Shown here: positions 1 to 10,016 of the stretch, one piece after another
Layout of the letters: each line of letters opens with the position of its first letter
Numbering within the stretch: the first letter of the stretch is position 1
Assembly: GCA_001898385.1 (NCBI GenBank)
Contig: MKTT01000150.1
Span: forward strand, 1-35,117
Direction: 5' to 3'
Length of the DNA stretch: 35,117 bases
Origin: Planctomycetales bacterium 71-10
Lineage (GTDB): Bacteria; Planctomycetota; Planctomycetia; Isosphaerales; Isosphaeraceae
The notes under the pieces: model-generated
The model's input: only the letters and a program-made list of their open reading frames with translations
Told to the model about the DNA's origin: nothing
Databases searched by the model: none
Position numbers and translations under genes: made by a program

Positions 1-1
1 G

Positions 2-3000
2 GCTCGCTTCAGCCCCGGCCTGCTGACCGGCCGGTCGGAGCTGGTCCTGTCGCTCTCGGCGGGGGAGTCGCGGGTCCCCATCGAGCCGTGGTCGCCGGCC
101 ATCCTGAAGGGCCCCGACGCCGGCGCGGTCGCGGCGGCTTCGACGTCGGGCGAGGCGTTCGTCCTCGTCGAGCCGAGGCCGGGCGACTCGACCGGCGAGG
201 CGACGGTGGCCCTGGAGTGGGAGCTGCGGTCGCGGCCCGATTCGCGGGGGCGGATCTTCGCCCTGGCCCTGCCGGGCGACGACGCGACGACCCTCTCGCT
301 GGACGTCCCCGAGGGCTGGGAGCCCTCGGGCGCGACCGGGCGTCGCGAGGGGGCCGTCCCCGACGGCCCGGGGCGCGAGGTGTGGCGGTTCTCGGGCCGC
401 TTCGGACCGGCCGACCTCCGCCTGACCAACCTGGCCGAGGCGCGCGAGTCCGGCAACCCGTCGCGGATCTGGGTCGCCGGCCCGACCCGGATCGACCTGC
501 GGGCGACGCCGGGCGAGCCGGACCGCTCCGCCAACTTCACGATGGACTGGACGATCCAGGGGGACGAGCCCGGGGCCGACTCGTTCACCGTCGAGCTGGA
601 TCCGGGCCTGGACCTGCTGGGCGTGGAGGGCCCCTCCGTCCGCGAATATCGGCTCAAGGAGGGCTCGCCCCGGCGCGCCGTGGTGTCGCTGGCGGCGACC
701 GGGACGGGCCCGGCGGGCGTCCGGTTCCTGGCCCACGCCCGCGCCCCCGTGGAGGGGGCGTGGACGGTCCCGGCGATCCGGCCGCTCCCCCCCCTGGCCT
801 GGACCGGGGGCGTGACGACGGTCCTGCTGGACGGCGGTCGCGTCGTCCGCGACTGCCGCGAGATCGACGGCCGCCGGATCCCGACGCCGGCCGACGAGCC
901 CGCCGAGGCCGGGGCCTTCGTGTTCGAGGCCGCCGCGCCCGGGTCGGTGGCCGAGCTGACGTTCCGGCCGCCGGCCGCGGAGCCGGCGGCGACCGTCCGG
1001 GGCCGGCTGACGCTGCGGGAGGCGTCGACCCGCCTGGAATGCGAGATCGACGGCCTGGGGGCGGCGGGCGCGGCACCGGAGCAGGCGATCGAGATCCCCC
1101 CGGGCTGGATCGTCGACCGCGTCGAGGTCGTCGGCTCGGAGGGGACGCCCCCGTGGAACCAGTCGGCCCCGGCCGACGGGCCGAGCGTCCTCCGGCTGAC
1201 GGTGCCGCCGTCGGACGCCGCCCCGGCGGGCCGGACGGCCCGCATCGGCGCGACGGCGACGGGGTCGCCGCGGTTCCCCCGCACGACGTCCCTCCCCCGG
1301 GTCCGGCCGCTGGGACGCCGGATCGCGGACGAGGCGTGGCTCGCGCTGGCCTCGGCCCGGGTCGAGGCCGCGCCGGCGGAGACGAGGGGGCTGGCGTGGA
1401 TCGACCCGGCCCACGTCCCGGGGCTGCCCCCCACGTCGCCGCCCGGGGACCTGCGGACGCTCCTCGCCTGGCGGTGGACGGCCGCGGAGGCGTCGGCCCC
1501 GGTGGAGGTGCGGCTCGCGGAGCCGACGCCGACGGGGAGGCTCCACCTCCGGGCGCGGGTCGACGAGTCCGGGCGAAGGCTGGAGATCGCGGGTCGCGCC
1601 GAGGTCTCCGGGCCGTCGGCCGGGCCGGCGGTCCGGGCCTGGTTCGACGTCGAGGCCGACGCCCTGGCGGGGTGGTCGTTCGTCGACGCGGCGACGGGGG
1701 GCGCGATCGCCCCGGCGATCCTCCCCGACCCGCAGCGCCGGCGCGCGGGGTTCCCGGACGGGGGCGCGGCGCTGGAGCTGCCGGCCGGGCCGTCGGCCGA
1801 CGGCCGGGTCGCGGTGGAGTTCCGCGCGTCGCTCCCCTGGGAGGGCCGGGGCCGGGTGCCGCTCGCGGCCCTGCCGGCCTCGCTGTCGCCGGTGTGCGTC
1901 GCGGTCGTCGAGACGCCCCGGGCCATGCGGGCGCTCGTCGAGGGGGAGGGCCTCAACCGGGTCGAGCCGGCGCTCGCCGGGCGGCTGGCACCCGGGCCCG
2001 ACGGCGAGGCGACGTCGGGCCGGCCGGCGCGCGCGATGACGTACGCGGCCGGGGCCCGGCTGACGCTGGAGACCGAGGCGCTGAAGGCCGCCCCGCTCCC
2101 CGGCCTGGTCCGGGAGGCGCGGCTGGCCACGCAGTCGTTCCCGGGGGGCGGGTCGCTGAATCGGCTGCGGCTGCTGGTGGCGGCCGACCAGACCGACGCC
2201 CTGACGTTCCGGATGCCGCCCGGCGCGCGGCTCGCCGCGGCGCGGGTGGACGGCCGCCGGGCGTCCCCGGCGGTCGACGGCGACGCGACGACGCTCCCGC
2301 TGCCGGCCGGCCCCGGCGAGTGGACGCGGGCCGTCGAGCTGGACTATCGCGTCGAGCCCCCCGCGGCGGCCGACGCCCGGCGGCTCCGCCCCGCCCTGCC
2401 GGACTTCGGCGTCCCTTGCCTGTCGTTCTCGTGGGAGCTGTCCTTGCCGTCCGGCGAGCGGGTCGACGACCCCGGCCCCGGCTTCACGGTCGAGGCGGCC
2501 GAGCCCCGGCCGGCCTGGCCGTTCGAAGCCCTGGGCCTGGCCCGCTGGCGCTGGCCCGGCGAGCGCTCGGCCGTGCGGACCCCGCGCGAGGAGGCCGTGC
2601 GGCGGCTCGACGAGCTGCTCGGGGAGGCGCCGTCGGAGGACCTGACGTTCGCCGGCCTGTTCACGCGCTGGGACGCCGGGCCGTCGCCGCTGGTGATCGA
2701 CCGCTCGGCGCTGGCGGACGAGGGGGTCGACCCGCGGGCCCGCTGCGGGGCGAGCGCGACGATCGGCCGCTCGGCGTCGCGGTCGGTCCAGACGCTCCAG
2801 CGCCGCGGCCTGACCATGACGATGGTCGACGACGTCCTGGTGGTCACGTCGCGCCGCGCCGCGACGTCGCCGTCGGGCCCCGCGACCTGGCGGGCGGCGG
2901 TCGCCGAGGCGCTGCTGTGGGGCGAGGATGCGGCCGACCGCTTCCAATCCGCGGCCCGCTGGCGCGGCGAGCCGTCGGCCGAAGGGCCGGCCGACCGGCG

Positions 3001-6000
3001 GTCGGCGGCACCGGGGAGGTCGACGTGGCGGCTGTCCGCGACGTCGTGGCCCGGGCCCGGCGACGCCGTGACCACGATCGACGTGGCCGCGCGGGCCGCC
3101 TTCGGCTGGGCGGCGGCGCTGGCGGTCTTCGCGGTCGGCCTGCGCAGGGCCGCGCCGCCGCGCCGCGGGCTGATCGCCCCGCTGCTGGTGATGATCGCGG
3201 CCGTCGTGCTCCACGACTGGTGGGCCGTCCTGACGCCCGAGCCGACCGCGGGCGCGTTCGTGGGGGCCTTCGGGACGCTGCTGGTGCGCCTCGGGCGGCT
3301 GCTCCGGGCGACGATCCGAGGGCCGCGGGCCGCGGCCCCGCCCCTCGCGCTCGCCGGCTCGACGCTCGTCGGCCGGCGCGGGCTCCGGATCGGCGTGGGC
3401 GTCCTGGCGGCGGTCGGCCTGTCGCGGGCGGTCGGCTCGCAGGCCCCCGGCCCCGACGCGCCGATCGTCGTGCTCCTCCCCTACGACGGCGAGTTCGACC
3501 CCGAGGCCCCCCCCTCGCGCGCCATCCTCCGCCAGCAGGACTACGAACGCTTGCAGGAGCGGGCGCGGCCCCCGGGGACGGGGGCGGGCCGGGACGGGGG
3601 GCCGATCGTCGTCGGGGCGGAGCATCGGGTGGAGAGGTCGACCGGGCCGGACCTGGCGATCGTCAGCGAATATTCGCTCCGGCCCGCCGCCGCCCCCTCG
3701 CGGTTCGTGTTCTCGGTGGGGGATGTCCACGACATCGAGGCGACCGTCGACGGGGCCCGATCCCCGGTGATCGTCGAGCCGGGCGGGGGCTCGGCGGCCG
3801 TGGCCGTCCCGGCGAACGCGACGCGGCTGTCGCTCCGGTGCGCGGCGACGCCGGCCCGCGAGGGGGGGCTGGAATCGCTGGAGCTGAAGGTCAACCGCGC
3901 CCCGTTCGCGAAGCTCGCGCTGGAGCAGCCGGAGGGTTCGCCGCCGGTCCAACACCTCACGGCCCGGGGGAGGGTGGTCGCCGTCGAGGGCCGGCCGATC
4001 GAGGCCCTGGTGGGGCCGGTCGACCGCCTGAGCGTCTGCTGGGCGGCCCCCGAGCCGGCCGCGAACCAGCCGTCGGCGACGGTCGAGGGCCTGATGCTCT
4101 GGGACCTGGACCCGGCCGGCGAGCGCGTCCGCGCCCGGCTGACCTATCGCACGCGGCGGCGGACCTCCACGATCGCGGTCGGCCTGGAGCCGGGGCTGGT
4201 CCCGCGATCGGTGCAGATCCCCGGCCTGGTCGACGCGTCGTGGGGCGGGACCGCCCAGAATCCCGAGTGGATCGCGCACGTCGACCCGCCGCTCCCCGAC
4301 CGTTCGACGATCGTCCTGGATTTCTGGCGGCCCCTCGGCCGCGGCGCGGCGGCCGGCGAGCCGGGGGCGGTCGTCCGCCGCTTCCCGCGCGTCGAGCCGC
4401 TGGGGGTCGACCGCGAGGCGGGACTCCTGGCGGCGCGAAGGCCCGGGGGGTGGTCGGGGCGCCTGGAGCCCGCCCGGGACGGCGAGGCCGTGGAGGACGA
4501 GACGTTCGTCCGCGCCTGGGGGGCGCTGCCGGACGATCGGCTCACGTTCGCGGGCACCGTCCGCTACAACGGCCGGGATCCGGTCGAGTTCCTCACCGGC
4601 CCGACCCCCGTCCGATACCGGCGCCGGCCCGCCGTCCGGGTCGCGATCGAAGCCGGGCGGGTCGACTGGCGATGCGACCTGGAGCTGTCCGAGATCGGCG
4701 GCCTGCTGGACCGGGCGGACCTGGCCGTGCCGGACGAGCTGATCGTCCTGGACGTGGAGTCCCCCGGCCTGACCGACTGGAGCCGCGAGCCCGGCGGGCC
4801 GCTGCGCGCGCGGTTCGACCGGATCGACCAGAAGTCGCGCCGGACGGTCCGCATCCGGGGCTGGATCCCGGTCTCGAAGCTCGCCCCGGGCCCCGGCCCC
4901 AGGCGGCATCGCGCCCGGCTCCCCTGGGTCGACCCGGCCGAGGGGCCGGGGTCGGCCGGGACGCTGGAGGTCTTCTCGCGAGGGACGGTCGAGCTGGCGA
5001 CGGCCGCCGGCGGGGCGTCGCCGCTGTCGGGGCCCGCGGAGGGGGACGCCCCCCCCGGCGGCCCCTGGATCCGCCGGGCCTACCGCATCGACGACCCGAA
5101 GCAGGTGGGCGAGCTGTCGTGGGCCCCGCAGCCGCCGCGCTCGAACGTGACCATCGGCAGCCAGCTCACCATCCACCCGGATTCGGCGGAATGGGTGGCG
5201 GTCCTGCGATACGAGGTCGTGGGCGGGCCGCTCGACGTCATCCAGCTCCGGCTCCCGCCCGAGTGGGCGGCGCGAGGGCGGATCCAGTCGGGGGGGCGGG
5301 ACCTGCCGCTGGTGGCCGAGTCCCGCGAGGGGTCGACCGACTGGACGATCACGCCCGGACGCCCGGTGTGGGGCTCGCGGCGGCTGGTCCTGCGCTCGCG
5401 GCTGCCGATCGCGCCGGGCCAGGAGGTGGCGTTCCCGGTGGTCGCCCCGCTGGGCCTGGGGGTCGTCGACGCCTCGCTCGCGCTGGTGTTCGCCACGCCG
5501 ACGCTGCCGGCGACCTCGGGGACCGCGGGGCTGCGGCCGACCCCCTACGCGGCGCGGTTCCAGGACGAGGAGTTCGGGGGGGCGATCGGCCTGGCCCCGC
5601 GGGCGTACCACGTGGACAAGGAGGGCTGGACGCTGACGGTCCAGGCGCCGCCGGGCGAGCCGACGGGGCCGGCCGGCAAGGACGCGTCGGCCGGGGTGAG
5701 GTCGGCGGACGTCGCCGTGGTGGTCCGGCCGGACGGCTCCGCCCTGGGCCTGGCCGACTACCAGGCCGAGCCGCGCACCGGCCGCTTCCTGATCGTGGCC
5801 CCGCCGGAGGGGGCGCGGCTGATCCGCGCGGCCGTCGACGGCGCGGCGGTGGAGCCGCTCCTGGACGCCGAATCCCGCTGGGCCGTCCCCCTGGGCGACT
5901 CCCCCTCGCGCCTCGTCAGCGTCGTCTGGGAGGCCGACCCGCCGTCGGCCGGCGCGCGGGGGCCGGCCCTGCCTCGCGCGGGGGAGGGCCGCACGCCGGC

Positions 6001-6793
6001 GCTGGTGAGCGTCTACGCGCCGGCCGAGACGGCCGTCCGGTCGACGCTCGGCGGCCTGGAGGCGGTCGGGCCCGAGCGCATCGAGCTGGACCGGGCCGAC
6101 CGCATCGCCGCGCGGGCCCTCGACCTGGTCTCCGAGATGGACCGCGGGTCCGGCCGCGACCGGGCCCGGCTCGTCGCGCTGCTGATCGACCATGAGGCGA
6201 CCTTGCGCGAGGCCGAGCACGCCCTCGTCGCGGGCTCCCGCAGCGTCGATCGCGCCCGCCGCGACCGCGCGGCGAGGGACCTGGAGGTCGTCAAGGCGGC
6301 GCGGGGCCAGCTCGCCGAGTCGCTCCGGTCGACCGGCATGGAGGAGCCGATCGCGTGGGCCCGCGGGTCGCTCGGGCTGCCGGTCGAAGGCCAGGAAGCC
6401 CCGCCCTTCGCCGCGGTCGCCCCGGAGCCGTCCGACCGCGAGCGGATCCGCCGGATCGGCCGGCCCGCGTTCTTCGCCGGGGCCTCGCCCGGCCTGGCCG
6501 CCCCCCCCGCCCGGCTGGAGGTCGCGACGGATCGGGCCGAGGGCTATGAAGGCGTCAGCGAGAGCCGGGCCCGCTCCCTGCTGCTGCTGGCCCTCCTGCT
6601 GGGCCTGGGCCTGGCCGGCCTGACCTCGGCGCGACAGGTCGGCGCCCAAAGCCTGATCGCCGCCGCGTGCCTCTCGCTCGCCGCGGTCGCCGGCGGGCCG
6701 CTGGCCCTGGCGGCCGCGGGGGCGGCCCTCGTCGCCGGCTGGTCCACCCGCCCGCCGACCCCCCGCGGGGGGCGGCCGGGGGCGTGGATCTGA
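2..6793 (+). CDS. Giant secreted/membrane protein of unknown function (5' end outside window)
   Basis: The frame is open from the window's left edge to the TGA at 6791-6793, giving at least 2263 residues; the gene begins upstream, and the GTG at 206 is only an internal codon. I do not recognise the family. The composition is rich in beta-type stretches of alternating hydrophobic and polar residues, as in extracytoplasmic beta-sandwich repeats. There are two membrane zones: hydrophobic segments at roughly residues 1030-1105 and 1128-1143 in the middle, and again at about 2188-2250 at the C-terminus. The protein thus looks like two large extracytoplasmic halves of about 1000 residues, each followed by membrane segments. 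Just before the terminal membrane zone is an Arg/Glu/Asp-rich helical stretch (about 2030-2110). It converges on the DUF1501 gene with a 13-base gap. A surface or envelope role is inference only. Confidence 0.8.
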   Translation, partial: ARFSPGLLTGRSELVLSLSAGESRVPIEPWSPAILKGPDAGAVAAASTSGEAFVLVEPRPGDSTGEATVALEWELRSRPDSRGRIFALALPGDDATTLSLDVPEGWEPSGATGRREGAVPDGPGREVWRFSGRFGPADLRLTNLAEARESGNPSRIWVAGPTRIDLRATPGEPDRSANFTMDWTIQGDEPGADSFTVELDPGLDLLGVEGPSVREYRLKEGSPRRAVVSLAATGTGPAGVRFLAHARAPVEGAWTVPAIRPLPPLAWTGGVTTVLLDGGRVVRDCREIDGRRIPTPADEPAEAGAFVFEAAAPGSVAELTFRPPAAEPAATVRGRLTLREASTRLECEIDGLGAAGAAPEQAIEIPPGWIVDRVEVVGSEGTPPWNQSAPADGPSVLRLTVPPSDAAPAGRTARIGATATGSPRFPRTTSLPRVRPLGRRIADEAWLALASARVEAAPAETRGLAWIDPAHVPGLPPTSPPGDLRTLLAWRWTAAEASAPVEVRLAEPTPTGRLHLRARVDESGRRLEIAGRAEVSGPSAGPAVRAWFDVEADALAGWSFVDAATGGAIAPAILPDPQRRRAGFPDGGAALELPAGPSADGRVAVEFRASLPWEGRGRVPLAALPASLSPVCVAVVETPRAMRALVEGEGLNRVEPALAGRLAPGPDGEATSGRPARAMTYAAGARLTLETEALKAAPLPGLVREARLATQSFPGGGSLNRLRLLVAADQTDALTFRMPPGARLAAARVDGRRASPAVDGDATTLPLPAGPGEWTRAVELDYRVEPPAAADARRLRPALPDFGVPCLSFSWELSLPSGERVDDPGPGFTVEAAEPRPAWPFEALGLARWRWPGERSAVRTPREEAVRRLDELLGEAPSEDLTFAGLFTRWDAGPSPLVIDRSALADEGVDPRARCGASATIGRSASRSVQTLQRRGLTMTMVDDVLVVTSRRAATSPSGPATWRAAVAEALLWGEDAADRFQSAARWRGEPSAEGPADRRSAAPGRSTWRLSATSWPGPGDAVTTIDVAARAAFGWAAALAVFAVGLRRAAPPRRGLIAPLLVMIAAVVLHDWWAVLTPEPTAGAFVGAFGTLLVRLGRLLRATIRGPRAAAPPLALAGSTLVGRRGLRIGVGVLAAVGLSRAVGSQAPGPDAPIVVLLPYDGEFDPEAPPSRAILRQQDYERLQERARPPGTGAGRDGGPIVVGAEHRVERSTGPDLAIVSEYSLRPAAAPSRFVFSVGDVHDIEATVDGARSPVIVEPGGGSAAVAVPANATRLSLRCAATPAREGGLESLELKVNRAPFAKLALEQPEGSPPVQHLTARGRVVAVEGRPIEALVGPVDRLSVCWAAPEPAANQPSATVEGLMLWDLDPAGERVRARLTYRTRRRTSTIAVGLEPGLVPRSVQIPGLVDASWGGTAQNPEWIAHVDPPLPDRSTIVLDFWRPLGRGAAAGEPGAVVRRFPRVEPLGVDREAGLLAARRPGGWSGRLEPARDGEAVEDETFVRAWGALPDDRLTFAGTVRYNGRDPVEFLTGPTPVRYRRRPAVRVAIEAGRVDWRCDLELSEIGGLLDRADLAVPDELIVLDVESPGLTDWSREPGGPLRARFDRIDQKSRRTVRIRGWIPVSKLAPGPGPRRHRARLPWVDPAEGPGSAGTLEVFSRGTVELATAAGGASPLSGPAEGDAPPGGPWIRRAYRIDDPKQVGELSWAPQPPRSNVTIGSQLTIHPDSAEWVAVLRYEVVGGPLDVIQLRLPPEWAARGRIQSGGRDLPLVAESREGSTDWTITPGRPVWGSRRLVLRSRLPIAPGQEVAFPVVAPLGLGVVDASLALVFATPTLPATSGTAGLRPTPYAARFQDEEFGGAIGLAPRAYHVDKEGWTLTVQAPPGEPTGPAGKDASAGVRSADVAVVVRPDGSALGLADYQAEPRTGRFLIVAPPEGARLIRAAVDGAAVEPLLDAESRWAVPLGDSPSRLVSVVWEADPPSAGARGPALPRAGEGRTPALVSVYAPAETAVRSTLGGLEAVGPERIELDRADRIAARALDLVSEMDRGSGRDRARLVALLIDHEATLREAEHALVAGSRSVDRARRDRAARDLEVVKAARGQLAESLRSTGMEEPIAWARGSLGLPVEGQEAPPFAAVAPEPSDRERIRRIGRPAFFAGASPGLAAPPARLEVATDRAEGYEGVSESRARSLLLLALLLGLGLAGLTSARQVGAQSLIAAACLSLAAVAGGPLALAAAGAALVAGWSTRPPTPRGGRPGAWI

Positions 6794-6806
6794 GGCGCGT
6801 CGCCCG

Positions 6807-8096
6807 TCAGCCCACCAGCTCGGCGATGGGCTTGCCGCCGTCGACGACCTTCATGGGGCGGCCGCGGGGGGTGGTGTACTGGGTGTCGACGCCGATGTCC
6901 ATCGCCTTGGTCATCGTGGCGATCATGTCCATGACGCCGATGGGGCGGTCGGAGACGTCGACGCCGTCCTTGTCGGTCGCGCCGATCGCCTGGCCCGACT
7001 TCATGCCGCCGCCGCCCATCACCACCGACCAGCTCCGCGGCCAGTGGTCGCGGCCGGCGTTCTGGTTGATCCGCGGGGTCCGGCCGAACTCGCCCATCCA
7101 GACGATCAGCGTGCTGTCGAGCAGGCCGCGGCTGGCGAGGTCGGCGGTCAGGGCCGCCATCCCCTGGTCCAGCTCGGGGAGGAGGCGGGTGGAGAGGGCC
7201 TCGAAGTTGTCGGCGTGGGTGTCCCAGCCCCCCATGGCCACCTCGACGTAGGTCACCCCCTGCTCGACCAGCCGGCGCGCCAGCAGGCAGCCCGAGCCGA
7301 ACGAGTGCTTGCCGTACAGCTCGCGCATCGCGGGGGGCTCGGAATCGAGCTTGAAAATGTCCTTGTATTTCGAGTTCATCATCCGGATCGTCTTGGCGTA
7401 GACCGCCTTGTGGTCGACCGCCGGGGCCGCGCCGCGCTGCTTGATGAAGTCGTTCTCCACCCGGCTGAGCATCTGGAGGCGGCGGTCCATCCGCAGCTCG
7501 TCGACGCCCGGCGGCGGGGCGAGGTTGGCGATCGAGCCGTTCGGGTCCTGGACCATGAACGGCGTGTACGACATCCCCAGGAAGCCCGCCCCCTGCCCCG
7601 GCGTGTTGATGGAGACGCAGTGCGGCAGGTCGAAGTCCTGCATCCGGCCGCCGATCTCGAACGCGGCCGTCGAGCCCCATCCGGGGTGGACGACGGTCGG
7701 GTTGGGGACGTAGCCGGTGTGCATCAAGTACGTCCCGCGCTCGTGGTTCCCCTCCTTGGAGTCCAGCGAGCGGAGGACGTTCAGGTGGTGCATCTGCTGG
7801 GCGGTCTTGGGCATGTGCTCGCTGATCATGACCCCGGGCGCGGAGGTCGCGATCGGCTTGAACGGGCCGCCGTTCTTCTCGCTGTCGGGCTTGAGGTCCC
7901 AGATGTCCAGGTGGCTGGGGCCGCCCGACATCCACAGGACGATGCAGCTCTTGGGCTTCTTCTTGTTGGGGGCCGCGGCGCTGGCGCGCAGGTTCGCGAA
8001 GAAGTAGGCGGCGGGGACGCCCAGCGTGGTCGCCGCCAGGTGCCCCAGGAAGTGGCGGCGGTGCATCCCCCGCGGGGTGATGATCGGAGGCGTCAT
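6807..8096 (-). CDS. DUF1501 family protein (Tat-exported)
   Basis: This 429-residue protein belongs to the DUF1501 family (PF07394), which is greatly expanded in planctomycetes and related to the alkaline phosphatase/sulfatase superfamily; its substrate is not known. A twin-arginine signal is visible (HRRHFLG at residues 13-19, then an Ala/Thr/Leu-rich segment and a polar RASAAAPNKKK boundary). Family motifs include a metal-site-like WMSGGPSHLDIWD stretch near residues 55-67 and MGGWDTHADN, then GEFGRTP, in the second half. GGAG precedes the chosen ATG by about nine bases; a second ATG at codon 11 would also keep the Tat motif. It follows the DUF1549/DUF1553 gene after 37 bases on the same strand, the standard planctomycete pairing, so the two are probably co-transcribed and act together outside the cytoplasm. 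Confidence 0.93.
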   Translation of the reverse strand: MTPPIITPRGMHRRHFLGHLAATTLGVPAAYFFANLRASAAAPNKKKPKSCIVLWMSGGPSHLDIWDLKPDSEKNGGPFKPIATSAPGVMISEHMPKTAQQMHHLNVLRSLDSKEGNHERGTYLMHTGYVPNPTVVHPGWGSTAAFEIGGRMQDFDLPHCVSINTPGQGAGFLGMSYTPFMVQDPNGSIANLAPPPGVDELRMDRRLQMLSRVENDFIKQRGAAPAVDHKAVYAKTIRMMNSKYKDIFKLDSEPPAMRELYGKHSFGSGCLLARRLVEQGVTYVEVAMGGWDTHADNFEALSTRLLPELDQGMAALTADLASRGLLDSTLIVWMGEFGRTPRINQNAGRDHWPRSWSVVMGGGGMKSGQAIGATDKDGVDVSDRPIGVMDMIATMTKAMDIGVDTQYTTPRGRPMKVVDGGKPIAELVG

Positions 8097-8133
8097 GGGC
8101 GAAGTCTCCAGCGCGGCCGGGCGGCGGTCCGTG

Positions 8134-9795
8134 TCAGTGGATGAGGATGAACTCGTTCGAGTTGAGTAGTGCCCAGAAGAGGTCCTGGAGGAACGGCAGG
8201 GCGTCGGGGTAGGACTCCAGGTGCTGTACGGCCGAAGTCGCCTCCGAGTTCGTGGGGCGGCGGCTGAGGGCGGCCATGTAGAGCTGGTCGACCATGAAGG
8301 CGGCCGGCGGCCGTCGCGACCGCCCGGCCTGGTCGATCGCGTCGGCCAGGAAGCTCCCGGGCTTGCCGGAGAGGGCGTCGCGCATCAGCTCGCCGTTCAT
8401 CATCATGAGCGACTGCGGGATGGTCCCCTGGAAGCTCGTCGCCTCGTCCCCCTCGTCGTTGCCGAAGGTGAACAGGAACTGCCGCATCCAGGCGTCGCGC
8501 TTGGCGTCGTCCCGGCCGCTGCCGGGGCGGTGGGCCGCCGTGGCGGTCAGCAGCGAGTCGAACAGCTGCTCGGGCGACATCGGGCGCAGCATCATCACGC
8601 TGAACAGGTCGTCGTCGGGCTTCGCCTTCGTCGACGGCCGGATGCTCGACGCCTGGTATGCGGCCGAGGAGGTGATCCAGCGGACGAGCTGCTTGACGTC
8701 GCCGCCGCTCTCCTTGAACTCGGTGGTCAGCTTGTTGAAGACGTCTTCCAGCACGGCGGGGTTGTGGGGGCCGATGTCGTCGATCGGGTTGACGAACCCC
8801 TTGCCCATGAAGTGGGCCCACGTCCGGTTGACCATCGCCTGGGGGAGCATGTCCGCGGCGGGGTCGACGATCAGCTTGCCCAACTCCACGCGGCGGAGGG
8901 CCGCGTCGGGATTCTCCACCTTGCGGCCGTCGATGAACTTCGGGAACGCGACGCCCATCATGCCGTTGCGGCGGTCGTAGCGGGCGAACGCGCCGGTGGG
9001 GACGTCGGACAGCTCGACGTGGTCGACCCGCTCCAGGCCGGCGGCGTCGGCCTCCCGCTTCTCCTCGACCTTCAGGCCGCGGAAGAAGGCGTTGATCCCC
9101 CAGAAATCGGCCTGCTTCCAGTCGTTCTGGGGGTGGTCGTGGCACTGGACGCACTGGAGTTGTCGGCCCAGGAACAGCCGGGTCGTCCGCGAGGTCAGCG
9201 GGACGGCCTCGGTCTCCAGGTGGGCGATCGTGTAGTTGACCGCGCCGTTCTCCTTGTTGGAGCCGGTGGCCGTCACCAGGTCGTACACCACGTCGTTCCA
9301 CGGCCGGTTGGCGGAGAACTGCTTGCGGAGCCAGGCGGCCAGGGCCTCGCGGTCGACGTTCCGCTCCTGCCGGCCGCGGCCGAGGAGGAGGTTCGTCCAC
9401 TCGGTCGCGAAGTTCTTGGGGTAGTCGACGTGCTCCAGCAGGTGGTCGACCAGCCGGGCCCGCTTATCCGCCCCCTTCGCCGCCAGGAAGTCGCGGGCCT
9501 CGGCGACGGTCGGGATCCGGCCCAGGACGTCCAGGTAGACGCGGCGCAGGAACTCCTCGTCCTTCGCGGGCGCCGCGGGCTTGAGCCCGGCCTCCTGCCA
9601 CGCGGCCTTGAGCATCGGGTCCAGGAAGTTCGCGGCGGCGTCGGTCGAGCCCCGGCTCGGCGCAGACGGCCCGGCCGCGGGCCCGTCCCCCGCCAGGGCC
9701 CACGCCGCGGCGACGGCCACGATCCCGGCCGACAACGCCGCCCTCGCGGGGAATCCTTGCGGACGCGCGCCGACCCTTACGCCAAGCAGGGGCAT
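8134..9795 (-). CDS. DUF1549/DUF1553 domain-containing exported protein
   Basis: This 553-residue protein has an N-terminal hydrophobic export segment (about residues 17-36), followed by a PSCyt2/DUF1549 region (PF07583; hallmark FLRRVYLDVLGRIPT near residue 82) and a C-terminal PSD1/DUF1553 region (PF07587; e.g. ALNSNEF near the end). A CVQCHDHP motif near residue 215 has the shape of a c-type haem site (CxxCH), but it is a single site and is characteristic of the family. The family is nearly confined to Planctomycetes and Verrucomicrobia and is almost always next to a DUF1501 gene, as here. The biochemical role is undefined; a part in degrading complex sulfated polysaccharides has been suggested for such loci. 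It is the first gene of the pair and is transcribed divergently from the YhcG-type nuclease gene. Confidence 0.93.
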   Translation of the reverse strand: MPLLGVRVGARPQGFPARAALSAGIVAVAAAWALAGDGPAAGPSAPSRGSTDAAANFLDPMLKAAWQEAGLKPAAPAKDEEFLRRVYLDVLGRIPTVAEARDFLAAKGADKRARLVDHLLEHVDYPKNFATEWTNLLLGRGRQERNVDREALAAWLRKQFSANRPWNDVVYDLVTATGSNKENGAVNYTIAHLETEAVPLTSRTTRLFLGRQLQCVQCHDHPQNDWKQADFWGINAFFRGLKVEEKREADAAGLERVDHVELSDVPTGAFARYDRRNGMMGVAFPKFIDGRKVENPDAALRRVELGKLIVDPAADMLPQAMVNRTWAHFMGKGFVNPIDDIGPHNPAVLEDVFNKLTTEFKESGGDVKQLVRWITSSAAYQASSIRPSTKAKPDDDLFSVMMLRPMSPEQLFDSLLTATAAHRPGSGRDDAKRDAWMRQFLFTFGNDEGDEATSFQGTIPQSLMMMNGELMRDALSGKPGSFLADAIDQAGRSRRPPAAFMVDQLYMAALSRRPTNSEATSAVQHLESYPDALPFLQDLFWALLNSNEFILIH

Positions 9796-9981
9796 GGTTG
9801 GCCCTCCCGAGGAGCCGAACGGGCGGGTGGTGCGATCGGACGGCCGAGGATGTGCGGCGCAGCCCCGATCCCGTCGTTCCCTTGAATTCTTACGTTACGC
9901 GGCGGGAATCAAGGCGTGACCGATGCGGAAAATATCGTAGCGTGGGCGGGCGGGTCAATGAGTGGATTCCGGTCGCGGGGC

Positions 9982-10010
9982 TGGTCCGGCCGCGTGGTCG
10001 TTGGTATACC
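9982..10010 (+). promoter_or_regulatory. Candidate promoter of the YhcG-type gene, placing +1 on its start codon
   Basis: TATACC at 10005-10010 resembles a -10 box and TGGTCC at 9982-9987, 17 bases upstream, is a weak -35 (3 of 6). Standard spacing would put +1 at about 10017, which is the A of the second ATG of the gene. No Shine-Dalgarno sequence lies ahead of either ATG, which fits a leaderless message. It was judged by eye only. Confidence 0.3.
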
Positions 10011-10016
10011 ATGCTC

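Noticed and set aside
88..6195. A 2035-codon open frame overlapping the giant gene in another frame
   Set aside because: It encodes an Arg/Gly/Pro/Ala-rich product without domains. Stop codons are rare in all frames at this G+C; the frame at 2-6793 has normal protein composition and membrane segments.
9151..9165. CxxCH motif in the DUF1549/DUF1553 protein as evidence of a multi-haem cytochrome
   Set aside because: Only one such motif is present and it is a normal family feature; haem binding is not shown.
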